Below are positions 25,705 through 34,120 of a DNA stretch of 64,000 nucleotides, piece by piece (position 1 is the first letter of the stretch; every line of letters starts with the position of its first letter). The stretch is from the NCBI GenBank assembly GCA_019420585.1, contig JAHZGX010000034.1, forward strand, positions 91,522 through 155,521, read 5' to 3'. Made by a program: the position numbers and the translations under genes. The notes under the pieces are model-generated. The model was given only the letters and a program-made list of their open reading frames with translations. It did not search any database and was not told the origin of the DNA. The DNA is from Prevotellaceae bacterium. GTDB lineage: Bacteria > Bacteroidota > Bacteroidia > Bacteroidales > Bacteroidaceae.

Positions 25705-26316
25705 ATGTACATCATAGGCATTGCAGGCGGAACCGGATCTGGTAAGACCACAGTAGTCAAGAAAATCATTGAGGCTCTGCCTCCAGGGTGTGTGGCAGTC
25801 ATCCCCCAGGACTCCTATTACAATGACAATACGCACTTGGCCATGGAGGAGCGCAAGAAGATAAACTTTGACCACCCGGATGCCTTTGACTGGAAGTTGC
25901 TTACCGATCACATACAAAGACTCAGAAACGGGAAAGCCATTGAACAGCCTACTTACAGTTACCTAGTATGCAACCGTCTGCAGGAAACCATACACGTGGA
26001 ACCATGTGAGGTTGTCATCATCGAAGGCATCATGGCACTCTGGAAAAAGCAGTTGCGCGAACTCATGGACCTGAAGATATTCGTTGACGCCGACCCCGAC
26101 GAACGCCTCATCAGGGTCATCCAGCGCGACATTCTGGAGCGCGGACGCACGGCTCAAATGGTCATTGACCGCTATCTGGAAGTGCTGAAGCCCATGCATG
26201 AGGAGTTCATAGAACCCACCAAGCGCCATGCCGACCTCATTATCCCCATGGGGGGATCGAACAGGCAGGCCATCGACATCATGCGTGCCTACATCATCCA
26301 TCGGCAACGCCCCTGA
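25705..26316 (+). CDS. udk: Uridine kinase
   Basis: 203 residues from the ATG at 25705. Uridine/cytidine kinase of the pyrimidine salvage pathway. Walker A is GGTGSGKTT (residues 8-16), the substrate region is QDSYYNDNTHLAMEERKKINFDHPDAFDW, then VVIIEGIMALW (Walker B-like) and the lid arginines DERLIRVIQRDILERGR. Length is normal. It is followed 15 bases later by the lytic transglycosylase gene. Confidence 0.94.
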   Translation: MYIIGIAGGTGSGKTTVVKKIIEALPPGCVAVIPQDSYYNDNTHLAMEERKKINFDHPDAFDWKLLTDHIQRLRNGKAIEQPTYSYLVCNRLQETIHVEPCEVVIIEGIMALWKKQLRELMDLKIFVDADPDERLIRVIQRDILERGRTAQMVIDRYLEVLKPMHEEFIEPTKRHADLIIPMGGSNRQAIDIMRAYIIHRQRP

Positions 26317-26331
26317 GTGCAATCCCCCGAC

Positions 26332-27507
26332 ATGAACATGAGAATCCTCTCGCCGGCAACGCTCTGCCGGTGCGCCGGTCTGGCCATGGTGCTCTGCCTG
26401 GCCTCCTGCCAAGGTGAGAAAGCCACGGAGCCGTCGCCCATCTTCAGCAAGGAAGACGACACGGGTGACACGCTGCAGCACTATGACCTGCCCGACATAC
26501 AGGATGCCACTCTGCTGATAGGCGGCACCCTAAGCGGCCCGGACACCTATTATGAATACCGAGGACAAGGCATGGGACGGCAGTTCTGCATGGCCGAGGA
26601 GTTTGCGCGCACCATAGGCACGAAACTGCAGATGGACATCGCACCCGACACGGCCACCCTACTCCGTCGCCTGGCCGAGGGAGAAATCGACTTCATTGCA
26701 CTGGACATGCCACGATGGGCCACGCGGCAGGATGCCCCACTACTGGCCGAGGCCATCGGCGAATGGTGGGAGAGCGGTGCACGAGAGACCGTCCTGCGCA
26801 CACTCAAGGGCACCACGCATGTAACCCGCCGCCGCATGCGCCCGGTGATGAAAGACCGTGCCAAGGGCATCATATCACCCTATGACCCGCTGCTCATACG
26901 TTACAGCCAGCAAATTCGCTGGGACTGGAGGCTTCTGGCCGCGCTCTGCTACCAGGAATCCGGCTTCGACCCTGAGGCCATCTCATGGGCCGGTGCACGC
27001 GGACTAATGCAGATCATGCCCGGCACGGCCACGCTCCTAGGAGTACGAAGGGAGCAAATCCATGACCCCGAAACCAACATATCGGCAGGTACACGCTACC
27101 TGGCCATGCTGGACCGACAGTTCTCCGACATACGCAACGGCGCAGAACGCATACGCTTCATACTGGCCGCCTACAACGGAGGAGCCAACCACGTGAGGGA
27201 TGCCATGGCACTGACCTCAAAATACGGGAGCAACCCCAGGGTGTGGGAGCATGTGGCTCCATACGTGCTGCGGCTCTCCGACCCTCGTTTCTACCGTGAT
27301 CCTGTGGTGCGCTACGGCTACATGCGCGGCTCGGAGACCAGTGAGTATGTGCGCCGCATCACAGAACGCTGGCAGGCCTACAGGCAGGCAGCCCATCCCG
27401 CAGCAGGAGGCAGCGTGCCGGCACCCGCACGCCACAACACGCGCTTCGGCACACAGCACACACAGGTGAAGAGTGCCGAGGAATGGCTTCCCGGGGATTC
27501 TCTGTGA
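26332..27507 (+). CDS. MltF-like lytic transglycosylase lipoprotein
   Basis: 391 residues. A lipoprotein signal (LAMVLCLASCQGE) is followed by a region resembling a periplasmic solute-binding module (about 45-190: LIGGTLSGPDTYYEYRGQGMGRQFCMAEEFARTIG, LLRRLAEGEIDFIALDMP), then a C-terminal SLT domain (about 195-345). The catalytic Glu is in LCYQESGFDPEAISWAGARGLMQIMP, and AAYNGGANHV completes the fold. The layout is that of MltF, which cleaves peptidoglycan to 1,6-anhydro products and may be regulated through the binding module. A basic tail follows. It probably shares a transcript with udk. Confidence 0.85.
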   Translation: MNMRILSPATLCRCAGLAMVLCLASCQGEKATEPSPIFSKEDDTGDTLQHYDLPDIQDATLLIGGTLSGPDTYYEYRGQGMGRQFCMAEEFARTIGTKLQMDIAPDTATLLRRLAEGEIDFIALDMPRWATRQDAPLLAEAIGEWWESGARETVLRTLKGTTHVTRRRMRPVMKDRAKGIISPYDPLLIRYSQQIRWDWRLLAALCYQESGFDPEAISWAGARGLMQIMPGTATLLGVRREQIHDPETNISAGTRYLAMLDRQFSDIRNGAERIRFILAAYNGGANHVRDAMALTSKYGSNPRVWEHVAPYVLRLSDPRFYRDPVVRYGYMRGSETSEYVRRITERWQAYRQAAHPAAGGSVPAPARHNTRFGTQHTQVKSAEEWLPGDSL

Positions 27508-27627
27508 AGCGGATGCCTTACAGCACCCGCTGCACATGCCTTCACGGATCGGGAGAGCCTGAAGAACGGCATTTCACCTCCTTCTTCCCGCATGATTCTG
27601 CCATTTTCCACGGATACGCCGAAGAAA

Positions 27628-27662
27628 GTTGCCCCCACATGGTGCATGCAACAGTTTTTTTT
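27628..27662 (+). terminator. Intrinsic terminator after the udk/lytic transglycosylase operon
   Basis: GTTGC (27628-27632) pairs with GCAAC (27648-27652), with possible extra pairing in the loop (CAC/GTG), then a run of eight T residues (27655-27662). Confidence 0.7.
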
Positions 27663-27712
27663 CGTAATATTGCATGTAAATAACGTAGAAAGCAACTAAA
27701 AACCATCTGAAC

Positions 27713-28519
27713 ATGAAGAAAATTACCCTTGCACTGATGGCCGCTGTGGTTCTGTGCGCGCCGGCACTGGCACAGCAAAAGACCAAGCACATCTTCACAA
27801 GCAGCAACACGCTGAATCTGGAAACATTGGAGTCCCCCGGGCAGGAAACCACCCTGCACCGCACACTGCTTGCCGGATACAACAGCATCTGCCTGCCCAT
27901 GACTCTTAACGCAGAACAACTGCAGCAGGCAGCACCCGGCGTGCAACTGGAAAGGTTGGCCAAGATACAGCAGGAAGGAAACACGCTGACCCTGGTGTTC
28001 CTAGACTGCACTGCCGAAGGCCTGCAGGCCGGTACGCCCTACCTCATATTCTCGCCCAAGTTGCAGACTCTGAGAGCCAACAGCACCGAGGCTGTAGCCG
28101 TAAGCACACAACTGCGCAACGTGACCAAGACCGACAACCAGGGCAACCAAGTAACCTTCGGGAGCAGTTGGGAGAGCCTGCGCGTTGAAGGTCGCTACGG
28201 CATACCGGCCCAGCAGGAGGCATATCCCCTGCAGAGCATACTGGTGCGCACCGAGGCAGACAAGACCTTCCTGCCCACCCGTTGCGGATTCACATGGGAC
28301 AAGCAGGCAGCAAACGCCACCCAGATAGAGATTAAGCACGTGACTTCGCTGGACGGTACAGAGACCAGCATTGAGAAGATGCAGGCCGCCAATGCCGTTG
28401 AGGATGTGTATGACACACAGGGCAACCTGGTGCTCAAGCAAGCCAACGTGAACAGCGCACTACAGTCACTTCCACAAGGCATCTACGTGATACGCGGACA
28501 GAAAGTGGCCGTGAAGTGA
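27713..28519 (+). CDS. Secreted protein with T9SS-like C-terminal tail
   Basis: 268 residues. A classical signal peptide (MKKITLALMAAVVLCAPALAQ) is followed by a beta-rich region without recognised domain (HRTLLAGYNSICLPMTLNAEQL, GTPYLIFSP). The C-terminus VYDTQGNLVLKQANVNSAL..LPQGIYVIRGQKVAVK has the pattern of the short sorting tails found on Prevotella surface proteins (VYxxxGxxV..GIYVxxGxKVxVK), suggesting export by the type IX system. Function unknown. The next gene starts inside its stop codon (GTGA), so the two are coupled. Confidence 0.7.
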   Translation: MKKITLALMAAVVLCAPALAQQKTKHIFTSSNTLNLETLESPGQETTLHRTLLAGYNSICLPMTLNAEQLQQAAPGVQLERLAKIQQEGNTLTLVFLDCTAEGLQAGTPYLIFSPKLQTLRANSTEAVAVSTQLRNVTKTDNQGNQVTFGSSWESLRVEGRYGIPAQQEAYPLQSILVRTEADKTFLPTRCGFTWDKQAANATQIEIKHVTSLDGTETSIEKMQAANAVEDVYDTQGNLVLKQANVNSALQSLPQGIYVIRGQKVAVK

Positions 28520-29343
28520 GACTAAGCCTTCTTCAAAGAGACATCAAATGGGCAGCCCCCGCAGCCAACATGACGGCTGCGGAGGCTGCCCTTTTGGCAT
28601 GCAAGGGAAGCGACGTGTGCATGCTGCCCGAGATGTGGCCCACAGGATTCCTCCCACAGCCCTCAATGGACGATGTACGGAATCAGCAGCAACAGACACT
28701 CGACTGGCTGCAGGAGATGGCCGATCGGATGGACTGCGCCCTGGTGGGAAGCATGGCCACACTGACCGATGAAGGCGAGTGGAGAAACCGGCTCCACTTC
28801 ATCCGCCCGCACAAGGAACCGCTCTTCTATGACAAGCATCACCTCTTCACCTATGCAGGCGAGCATCTGCACTACACTCCCGGAACGGACAGGCTGGTGG
28901 TGGAATGGCGCGGCACACGCTTCCTGCCACTGGTGTGCTATGACCTGCGCTTCCCCATGTGGAGCCGCAACAGGACAGACGGCAAACCGGGATTTCCCAC
29001 AAGGCTCGTGACAGAGGAAGCAGCACAGAGGCAGGAAGAAACAGGGAGAGCCGAATATGACGTATTGCTCTACGTGGCATCATGGCCTGCATCGAGGGCT
29101 GCGGCATGGAAATCGCTCCTGGTGGCCAGGGCCATCGAGAACCAGTGCTACGCATGCGGCGTGAACCGCATAGGAGACGACCCCAACTGCCATTACTCGG
29201 GCGGGACGCTCTGCGTGGACCCTTACGGGAACATCGCAGGTCAGGTGCCCGATGACCAAGAGGGGAATCTGACCGTGGAAATAGACATGGACAGGCTGAA
29301 GCGTTTCCGCAGGAAGTTCCCCGTGCTGGAGGATGCCGACTGA
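28516..29343 (+). CDS. Nitrilase-family amidohydrolase (omega-amidase-like)
   Basis: 275 residues, GTG start overlapping the stop of the previous gene. The nitrilase Glu-Lys-Cys triad is visible: Glu in LPEMWPTGF (about residue 39), Lys in YDKHHLF (about 115) and Cys in PLVCYDLRFP (about 150), with a further Glu/Arg region in VARAIENQCYACGVNRIG. The overall pattern (PEMW.TGF, CYDLRFP) matches the YafV/Nit2-type omega-amidases that hydrolyse alpha-ketoglutaramate and similar amides. The cofactor-free cytosolic enzyme would act in amide salvage. The exact substrate is inferred from family only. Confidence 0.85.
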   Translation: MRLSLLQRDIKWAAPAANMTAAEAALLACKGSDVCMLPEMWPTGFLPQPSMDDVRNQQQQTLDWLQEMADRMDCALVGSMATLTDEGEWRNRLHFIRPHKEPLFYDKHHLFTYAGEHLHYTPGTDRLVVEWRGTRFLPLVCYDLRFPMWSRNRTDGKPGFPTRLVTEEAAQRQEETGRAEYDVLLYVASWPASRAAAWKSLLVARAIENQCYACGVNRIGDDPNCHYSGGTLCVDPYGNIAGQVPDDQEGNLTVEIDMDRLKRFRRKFPVLEDAD

Positions 29344-29466
29344 GCGTCCGCATTTTGTCCATGCAAGACATCCGACAAGGATTGCACGGGCGTACATTCA
29401 GGGAGCACCAGGGACGAAAAGAATGAAATCAGAAAAGAATATCAACTAACAGACAAACAGAACAAC

Positions 29467-30588
29467 ATGAACCAGACAAACCGAATGAAACAAGGCTTCA
29501 GACAAATGCAGAACGCCACACTGAACGCCATCGTGCTGACCCTCACCCTGCTCCTGTGTCCCTGGCAGCCGGCCGCGCAGGCCAAGGGAAAGAAGGGCAA
29601 GGCAAAGGAGTATGTGACCGTGACCGACTACATCAAGAACGACGGCAAGAGCGACATAGCCGACGCGCTGCAGGAACTGATTGACCGCAATCCCAACCGC
29701 ACCATATTCTTCCCCGACGGAACCTACTGCGTGTCGCATTCCATCCTCACCCCCGCCGACCCCAAGAAGAGCGTGTCGCTGATTCTGGCCAACTTTGCCT
29801 GCATCAAGGCCATCGGTGATTGGCCCGAGAAGGAAGCCGTCATACGACTGGGAGGCAAAGACCCCTTCAACACCATCTACGTGCCGGGAAGCAACTATGT
29901 GCTCTCGGGCGGAATCATCGATGGCAGCAACGTGGCCAACGGCGTGTCCATCGACAGCGGGAGGGAGACCAGGGTGAGCGGCGTGAGCATCAAACACGCG
30001 GTGGTGGGACTGCACGTGAAGCACGGAGCAAACAGCGGCTCATCGGATGCCGACGTGAATGACGTGAACATCACAGGCAACGGCACCGAACAGTCGGTGG
30101 GCTTGCTGGTGGAGGGGTTCGACAACACGTTCACCAACATGCGCATTGCCGATGTCAACATCGGCGTGTGGCTGAAGAGTGCGGGCAACAGCCTGCGCAA
30201 CATCCATCCGCTCTACATCTACCGAGACACGCAGAAATATGAGACGAGTTGTGGCTTCAAGGTCGACTTCGGAAGCAATTGGTTCTACTACTGCTACAGC
30301 GACCAGATGGGCACGGGATTCCGCCTGGGCAAGGATGCAAGGGTGCACATGACCGACTGCTACTGCTACTGGTACAACGGCTCGCGCTGCCCCTTCCAGA
30401 CTGCCATTGAATGTGACGGTCCCTTTGCCGGCATCGCCACGGGATTCCAAGCCGACTTCCACAAGGACTGCGGAACCATTTCGCTGCTCAGGGGCGAGCG
30501 GGGAGGCAAGGGGCGTCTGCTCTACCCCATACGCGGCACACGCAAGATGGCCGATGGGGACGTGAGCCAGGAGTACATCAGGGAGTAA
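29467..30588 (+). CDS. Secreted right-handed beta-helix protein (pectate-lyase-like)
   Basis: 373 residues. The N-terminal signal (ATLNAIVLTLTLLLCPWQPAAQA) may start at the ATG at 29467 or 29485. After a basic linker the sequence shows DYIKNDGKSDIADALQELIDRNPNRTIFFPDGTYCVS, the start of the pectate-lyase-3 type helix, then turns of beta-helix rich in G, N and D (GGIIDGSNVANGVSIDSG). The C-terminal portion holds several Cys and Tyr residues (MTDCYCYWYNGSRCPF). It may bind or cleave a polysaccharide; no catalytic residues could be assigned. It stands alone between a GC-rich terminator and the nitrilase gene. Confidence 0.7.
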   Translation: MNQTNRMKQGFRQMQNATLNAIVLTLTLLLCPWQPAAQAKGKKGKAKEYVTVTDYIKNDGKSDIADALQELIDRNPNRTIFFPDGTYCVSHSILTPADPKKSVSLILANFACIKAIGDWPEKEAVIRLGGKDPFNTIYVPGSNYVLSGGIIDGSNVANGVSIDSGRETRVSGVSIKHAVVGLHVKHGANSGSSDADVNDVNITGNGTEQSVGLLVEGFDNTFTNMRIADVNIGVWLKSAGNSLRNIHPLYIYRDTQKYETSCGFKVDFGSNWFYYCYSDQMGTGFRLGKDARVHMTDCYCYWYNGSRCPFQTAIECDGPFAGIATGFQADFHKDCGTISLLRGERGGKGRLLYPIRGTRKMADGDVSQEYIRE

Positions 30589-30631
30589 GGCGGAAACGTT
30601 TTCACCGGGCACTCCCCATGCACCGGGAAAG

Positions 30632-30667
30632 GCAAGCGCGGCCTCACGAAAGTGAAGCCGCGCTTGC
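30632..30667 (+). terminator. Hairpin terminator after the beta-helix gene
   Basis: GCAAGCGCGGC (30632-30642) pairs with GCCGCGCTTGC (30657-30667), with TCAC/GTGA continuing the stem around a GAAA loop. It lacks a long T-run. Confidence 0.6.
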
Positions 30668-30812
30668 TTATGCCCCCCGAAGACGGCACCGGCCGGATGC
30701 GGGAAGCGCGAATCGCCGCGTTGGCCGACACCGGGCATTCCCTTGACACACGGGAGCGCGCCGCGCCGGGCATCACGATGCACTGCGCTTTTCAGAGGAT
30801 GCGCATGCACGG

Positions 30813-30848
30813 AAAAGGCGGCCTGCCCCCATACCGGAGCAGGCCGCC
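30813..30848 (-). terminator. Intrinsic terminator after the minus-strand lipoprotein gene
   Basis: GGCGGCCTGC (30817-30826) and GCAGGCCGCC (30839-30848) form a perfect 10-bp stem; on the minus strand it is followed by TTTTCC, 16 bases after the lipoprotein stop. Confidence 0.75.
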
Positions 30849-30863
30849 CTGTGTGATGTCCGC

Positions 30864-31403
30864 TTACTGAATGTTGAAGTTGAACGAGCCCCTGGCATCG
30901 CCGCTGAGCAGGGCCGAGGTGGAGGTTATCGTGCCCGAGTAGCCGCCGCTGCTGCCAATGGTGCTGCCGTCCCACACCAGTTCCCCATCGGAACTGTAGT
31001 TGTACGTGGCGGCGAAGCTCACCGTTGCCCTGCCCTGCGCGCCCTGCGGGATGGCAAAGGTGTGCTTGGGGTCGGCGCTGCTCGTGCCGTCATAGTTGGT
31101 GTGGTACTGCTTGGTGATCAGCGTGTCCTTGTAGGTTGTCCCGTCCTCGGCATACACTTGGCAGGACAGCGTCCAGTTGTAATAGGTGCTGTTGATGTAG
31201 CGCCCCTTCTGAGCCTGCACCGCCGTGACCGTGATGGAATCCCCGGCATGGAACTGCTCCCTGTTGGACACCTGCACTCCCTTGCGCTCGATGCGAAATC
31301 CGCTGAAGAGAGGCGGGCAGGCCGTGTAATCCTTTTCCTTGCACGATGAGAGTGCCAGGAGGGTGGCCGCGCCCAGGGCCACCATGATTTTCTTATTGTT
31401 CAT
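30864..31403 (-). CDS. Lipoprotein of unknown function
   Basis: 179 residues from the ATG at 31403, which gives a lipoprotein signal (MVALGAATLLALSSCKEKD). The rest is a beta-rich domain with many Tyr, Thr and Ser (GRYINSTYYNWTLSCQVYAEDG, RATVSFAATYNYSSDGELVWDG), possibly an Ig-like fold of about 150 residues. No family recognised. It follows maf by 4 bases on the same strand and ends before a strong terminator, so it is the last gene of the nitroreductase-DUF2520-kdsC-maf run. Confidence 0.65.
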   Translation of the reverse strand: MNNKKIMVALGAATLLALSSCKEKDYTACPPLFSGFRIERKGVQVSNREQFHAGDSITVTAVQAQKGRYINSTYYNWTLSCQVYAEDGTTYKDTLITKQYHTNYDGTSSADPKHTFAIPQGAQGRATVSFAATYNYSSDGELVWDGSTIGSSGGYSGTITSTSALLSGDARGSFNFNIQ

Positions 31404-31407
31404 GTTG

Positions 31408-31986
31408 TCAGAGTATGATGTTTCTTTTCTTGAGTTCCGAATAGAGCCGCTGCACGGGTAATCCCATGACGTTGTAATAGGAGCCGCTGAGGCGTGTGAC
31501 CCCCACATAGCCAATCCACTCCTGCACGCCGTAGGCGCCGGCCTTGTCCATGGGGGCGTAGCGCTCCACGTAATAGCGCACCTCGTCATCGGAGAGTTCC
31601 GCAAAGGTGACGTCGGTCACGGCGGCAAACGAAGTGGTCCACTCGGTGGTGGCGAGCGTCACGCCGGTCACCACCTGGTGGGTCTTGCCCGAGAGCATCC
31701 TGAGCATGCCCTGCGCCTCGGCCGCCGAGGCCGGCTTGCCCAGCACGCGGCCGTCTGTCCACACGATGGTGTCGGCGGTGATGAGCAGTTCGTCCGCGGC
31801 CAGGGTGTATGCCTCGCTCTTCGCGCGGCTGATGTACTGCGGAATCTGCTCCATGGGCAGGTCCTGCGGGTAATCCTCGCAGATGCCGTCCTTGACGCAC
31901 ACCTCGAAGTCGATGTCCAGTCCGCCCAGCAGTTCGCGTCGGCGGGGAGAGTTGCTGGCCAGTATGATTCGCTTGCTTGTCTTCAT
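31408..31986 (-). CDS. maf: Maf-family nucleoside triphosphate pyrophosphatase
   Basis: 192 residues from the ATG at 31986. The Maf signature ILASNSPRRRELLGGL opens the protein, followed by SRAKSEAY, LLITADTIVWTDGRVLGKPAS (catalytic Asp) and the later KAGAYGVQEWIG. These enzymes hydrolyse dTTP, UTP and modified nucleotides to monophosphates. The family is also called septum formation inhibitor. Long in-frame extensions upstream are GC-rich read-through and were rejected. It sits between the KdsC-like phosphatase gene and a lipoprotein gene. Confidence 0.92.
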   Translation of the reverse strand: MKTSKRIILASNSPRRRELLGGLDIDFEVCVKDGICEDYPQDLPMEQIPQYISRAKSEAYTLAADELLITADTIVWTDGRVLGKPASAAEAQGMLRMLSGKTHQVVTGVTLATTEWTTSFAAVTDVTFAELSDDEVRYYVERYAPMDKAGAYGVQEWIGYVGVTRLSGSYYNVMGLPVQRLYSELKKRNIIL

Positions 31987-32060
31987 TTTCAGAAAGAGTA
32001 TATATAATGATGTGTGGCCGCGCACGTGGATGCCTCGGAGCAGCCGCGCACGTGCGTCTT

Positions 32061-32579
32061 TCACCAGCCGAAGGCCTGCGCGTCGGTCATCCACTTGCCC
32101 TGCGCGCGCAGCACCTGCTCGGTCACGTCGCGCACGCATCCGTAGCCTCCGCGCAGGTGGCTCACGTAGAGGCTCGCCTGGCGTATCTCGGGTGCGGCAT
32201 CGGCGGGGCAGCAGGGGCAGCCGCAAAGGCGCATCACGGGATAGTCGGGAATGTCGTCGCCCATGTAGAGCACTTCCTCATGACGGAGTCCAAGCCTGCG
32301 GAGCATGTCCTCATACACGGGTACCTTGTCCGAGCAGCCTAAGTGAACCTCCCTGATGCCGAGTCCTTCATAGCGTACCCTGATGGCAGGAACGCCCGCG
32401 CCCGTGATGATGCCCACATGCAGACCGCGCTTTACCGCCAACTGCAGGGCGTAGCCGTCCTTGATGTTCACCGTGCGCAGCGGGGTGCCCTGGGCATCCA
32501 TGCCGATCGTCTCCGCACTCAGCACCCCGTCCACGTCAAAGACGAGGGCCTTTATCTTCCTCAAATCGTAGTTTATCAT
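32061..32579 (-). CDS. kdsC: KdsC-like HAD phosphatase
   Basis: 172 residues. HAD motif I is VFDVDGVLS, motif II ITGAG, motif III/IV LYMGDDIPDYPVM, and the cap-less length and GCPCCPADAAPEIRQAS..GGYGCVRDVTEQVL pattern fit KdsC, which removes phosphate from KDO-8-phosphate in lipopolysaccharide core synthesis as a tetramer. The start overlaps the end of the DUF2520 gene by 44 bases; the motif I position near the N-terminus means no later start is possible. A related sugar phosphatase is the main alternative. Confidence 0.85.
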   Translation of the reverse strand: MINYDLRKIKALVFDVDGVLSAETIGMDAQGTPLRTVNIKDGYALQLAVKRGLHVGIITGAGVPAIRVRYEGLGIREVHLGCSDKVPVYEDMLRRLGLRHEEVLYMGDDIPDYPVMRLCGCPCCPADAAPEIRQASLYVSHLRGGYGCVRDVTEQVLRAQGKWMTDAQAFGW

Positions 32580-33279
32580 CGTGAATGTAGTTGCTCAGTA
32601 TGTCATACACCTGCCTCATCGTCTCATCGGGCAGCAAGGCTCTCTGGGCCTCCATGACCTGCGTGTCCCAGCGCACGGCCGGCCCCGTCTGTGCGTCGTG
32701 CGGCGCGAGGCTGTGCACCTTGGCGGCCGTCTCGTCGATGAGGGGCAGGAGCACGCTGAACGGGATGCCCTCGGACTGGAGCAGGCGGTTGGCCATGGAA
32801 TAGAGGCTGTTGGTGAAGTTGGAGCAGAACACTGCGGCCAGATGTATGTGGCGGCGGCGCCCGGAGTCCAGCACGTGCACGGATTGGCTCACCGATGAGG
32901 CCAGTTCCATGAGCAAGTCGAGGTCGGTGTCACTCTCCACGAAGAGCGGCACCCGGGAGAAGTCCACCTCCCGTGCCTTTGAGAGGGTCTGCAGGGGATA
33001 GAGCACGCCGCGCCGCCTCTGCGGCAGCACGTCCATGGGCACGCTGCCCGCCGTGTGCACCACCAGGCCCTGCACGCCGCGCAGTTCATCGGCCACGGGG
33101 GCGATGCTGCGGTCGGACACGGCGATGACGTACACATCGGCATCCTGCGGCACGGGGGCAAGGCGTGTGCGCCCGCCCACGGCCACCACCTCGTGCCCGG
33201 CCTCGCGGAGTGCCTGTCCGAGCCTCGTGGCCACGTTTCCGGCACCTATCAGTACCGCCCTGTATGCACGCGCTCCCAT
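32536..33279 (-). CDS. Rossmann-fold/DUF2520 protein
   Basis: 247 residues from the ATG at 33279. The N-terminus AVLIGAGNVATRLGQALREAGHEVVAVGGR is a dinucleotide-binding Rossmann motif (GxGNVA). Further on are VYVIAVSDRSI and VHTAGSVPMDVL, and a helical C-terminal domain (RRHIHLAAVFCSNFTNSLYSMANRLL) typical of DUF2520, which resembles the dimerisation half of 6-phosphogluconate dehydrogenase-like enzymes. It is probably an NAD(P)-dependent dehydrogenase of unknown substrate. It overlaps both neighbours (31 bases with the nitroreductase gene, 44 with kdsC). Confidence 0.82.
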   Translation of the reverse strand: MGARAYRAVLIGAGNVATRLGQALREAGHEVVAVGGRTRLAPVPQDADVYVIAVSDRSIAPVADELRGVQGLVVHTAGSVPMDVLPQRRRGVLYPLQTLSKAREVDFSRVPLFVESDTDLDLLMELASSVSQSVHVLDSGRRRHIHLAAVFCSNFTNSLYSMANRLLQSEGIPFSVLLPLIDETAAKVHSLAPHDAQTGPAVRWDTQVMEAQRALLPDETMRQVYDILSNYIHDDKLRFEEDKGPRL

Positions 33280-33776
33280 TTCAGCCTGTCTTCGTTCTGC
33301 GGCTTGCGCTCCATGCCCTTGTGCCCCACGGCCACGAGGCAGCACACGCCGTGCCCCCCGGGCACGCCCAGGAGGTCGCGCACCACCTGCTCGGAGTCCT
33401 CGCCCTCGGCCGTGCTGCGCCCGCGCACCTGCACCCAGCATGCGCCCAGCCCCATGTCCTCGGCCTGGAACAACAGGCAGGCGGCGGCAACGGAGGCATC
33501 CTCCACCCACACATCGCTCATCTCCGTGTCGGCCAGCACGGCAATGACCAGCGGCGCGCCGGCCACGAAGTCGGCTCCCATGGCCTTGCAGCGGCTCAAC
33601 GCCTCAATGGTGACCGTGTCCTGCACCACGACGAACTCATAACTGTGCATTCCCTTGCTGCTTGGTGCCATCAGCGCGGCGCGCAGGAGCGTGCGCACCT
33701 GCTCGGGGGTAATCTTCTCGGGAGTGAACTTGCGGTGCGACCGGCGCACGGCAAGCAACTGGCTCATGTTGTCCAT
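33249..33776 (-). CDS. Nitroreductase-family protein
   Basis: 175 residues from the ATG at 33776. The FMN-binding signature RRSHRKFTPEKITPEQVRTLLRAALMAPSSKGMHSYEFVVV opens the protein, and DASVAAACLLFQAEDMGLGACWVQVRGR with GVPGGHGVCCLVAVGHKG completes the fold. These dimeric flavoproteins reduce quinones or nitro compounds with NAD(P)H. A further ATG at 33803 lies almost on the predicted transcription start, so I prefer 33776. It heads the run of five overlapping or adjacent minus-strand genes. Confidence 0.85.
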   Translation of the reverse strand: MDNMSQLLAVRRSHRKFTPEKITPEQVRTLLRAALMAPSSKGMHSYEFVVVQDTVTIEALSRCKAMGADFVAGAPLVIAVLADTEMSDVWVEDASVAAACLLFQAEDMGLGACWVQVRGRSTAEGEDSEQVVRDLLGVPGGHGVCCLVAVGHKGMERKPQNEDRLKWERVHTGRY

Positions 33777-33812
33777 AGGAAAAACTGTGTTCTGTAAATT
33801 CATCCGCAGGCG

Positions 33813-33820
33813 CAAAGTTA
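33813..33820 (-). promoter_or_regulatory. -7 box (TAACTTTG on the minus strand) for the nitroreductase operon
   Basis: The minus strand reads TAACTTTG at 33820 to 33813. Transcription would start near 33806, about 30 bases before the chosen ATG at 33776. Confidence 0.6.
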
Positions 33821-33869
33821 CGGAAATCTGCGGAAATGCCGAATGGAAACGGGCAAAAGTCCTTGGGGC

Positions 33870-34035
33870 GCCACTGCCTGACGAGCAAGGGCAGGAGCAC
33901 CGCGGCCACGGCCATCACGGCAACGCACGGAGACAAGGCACCAATCCACGAGCAAGAAACGCATCATGCCCCCACCACGCTGAAGTGAGAGCCGACAGGC
34001 ACCCCCATGCGGCAGTCTTCCTGCCTGCGGCAGGG
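33870..34035 (+). pseudogene. Decayed duplicate of the anti-sigma/secreted-protein tail
   Basis: 33870-33966 matches 35088-35182 (shared blocks such as GGAGCACCGCGGCCA and CATCACGGCAACG), the 3' end of the anti-sigma-like gene through the next ATG. 33970-34010 then matches about 35692-35735 (CACGCTGAAGTGA, GCCG.C.GGCACC), the 3' end of the secreted-protein gene. The two pieces are joined by an internal deletion. No long frame remains. It shows that a second copy of this operon once lay beside the living one. Confidence 0.6.
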
Positions 34036-34120
34036 AGCGGGGCCCCGGGAACCGGCCTGCATTTTCCCATTAACTTTCCCGCGCTTCCGGGCACTATAAG
34101 AATAGGAAGGGACGTTATTC

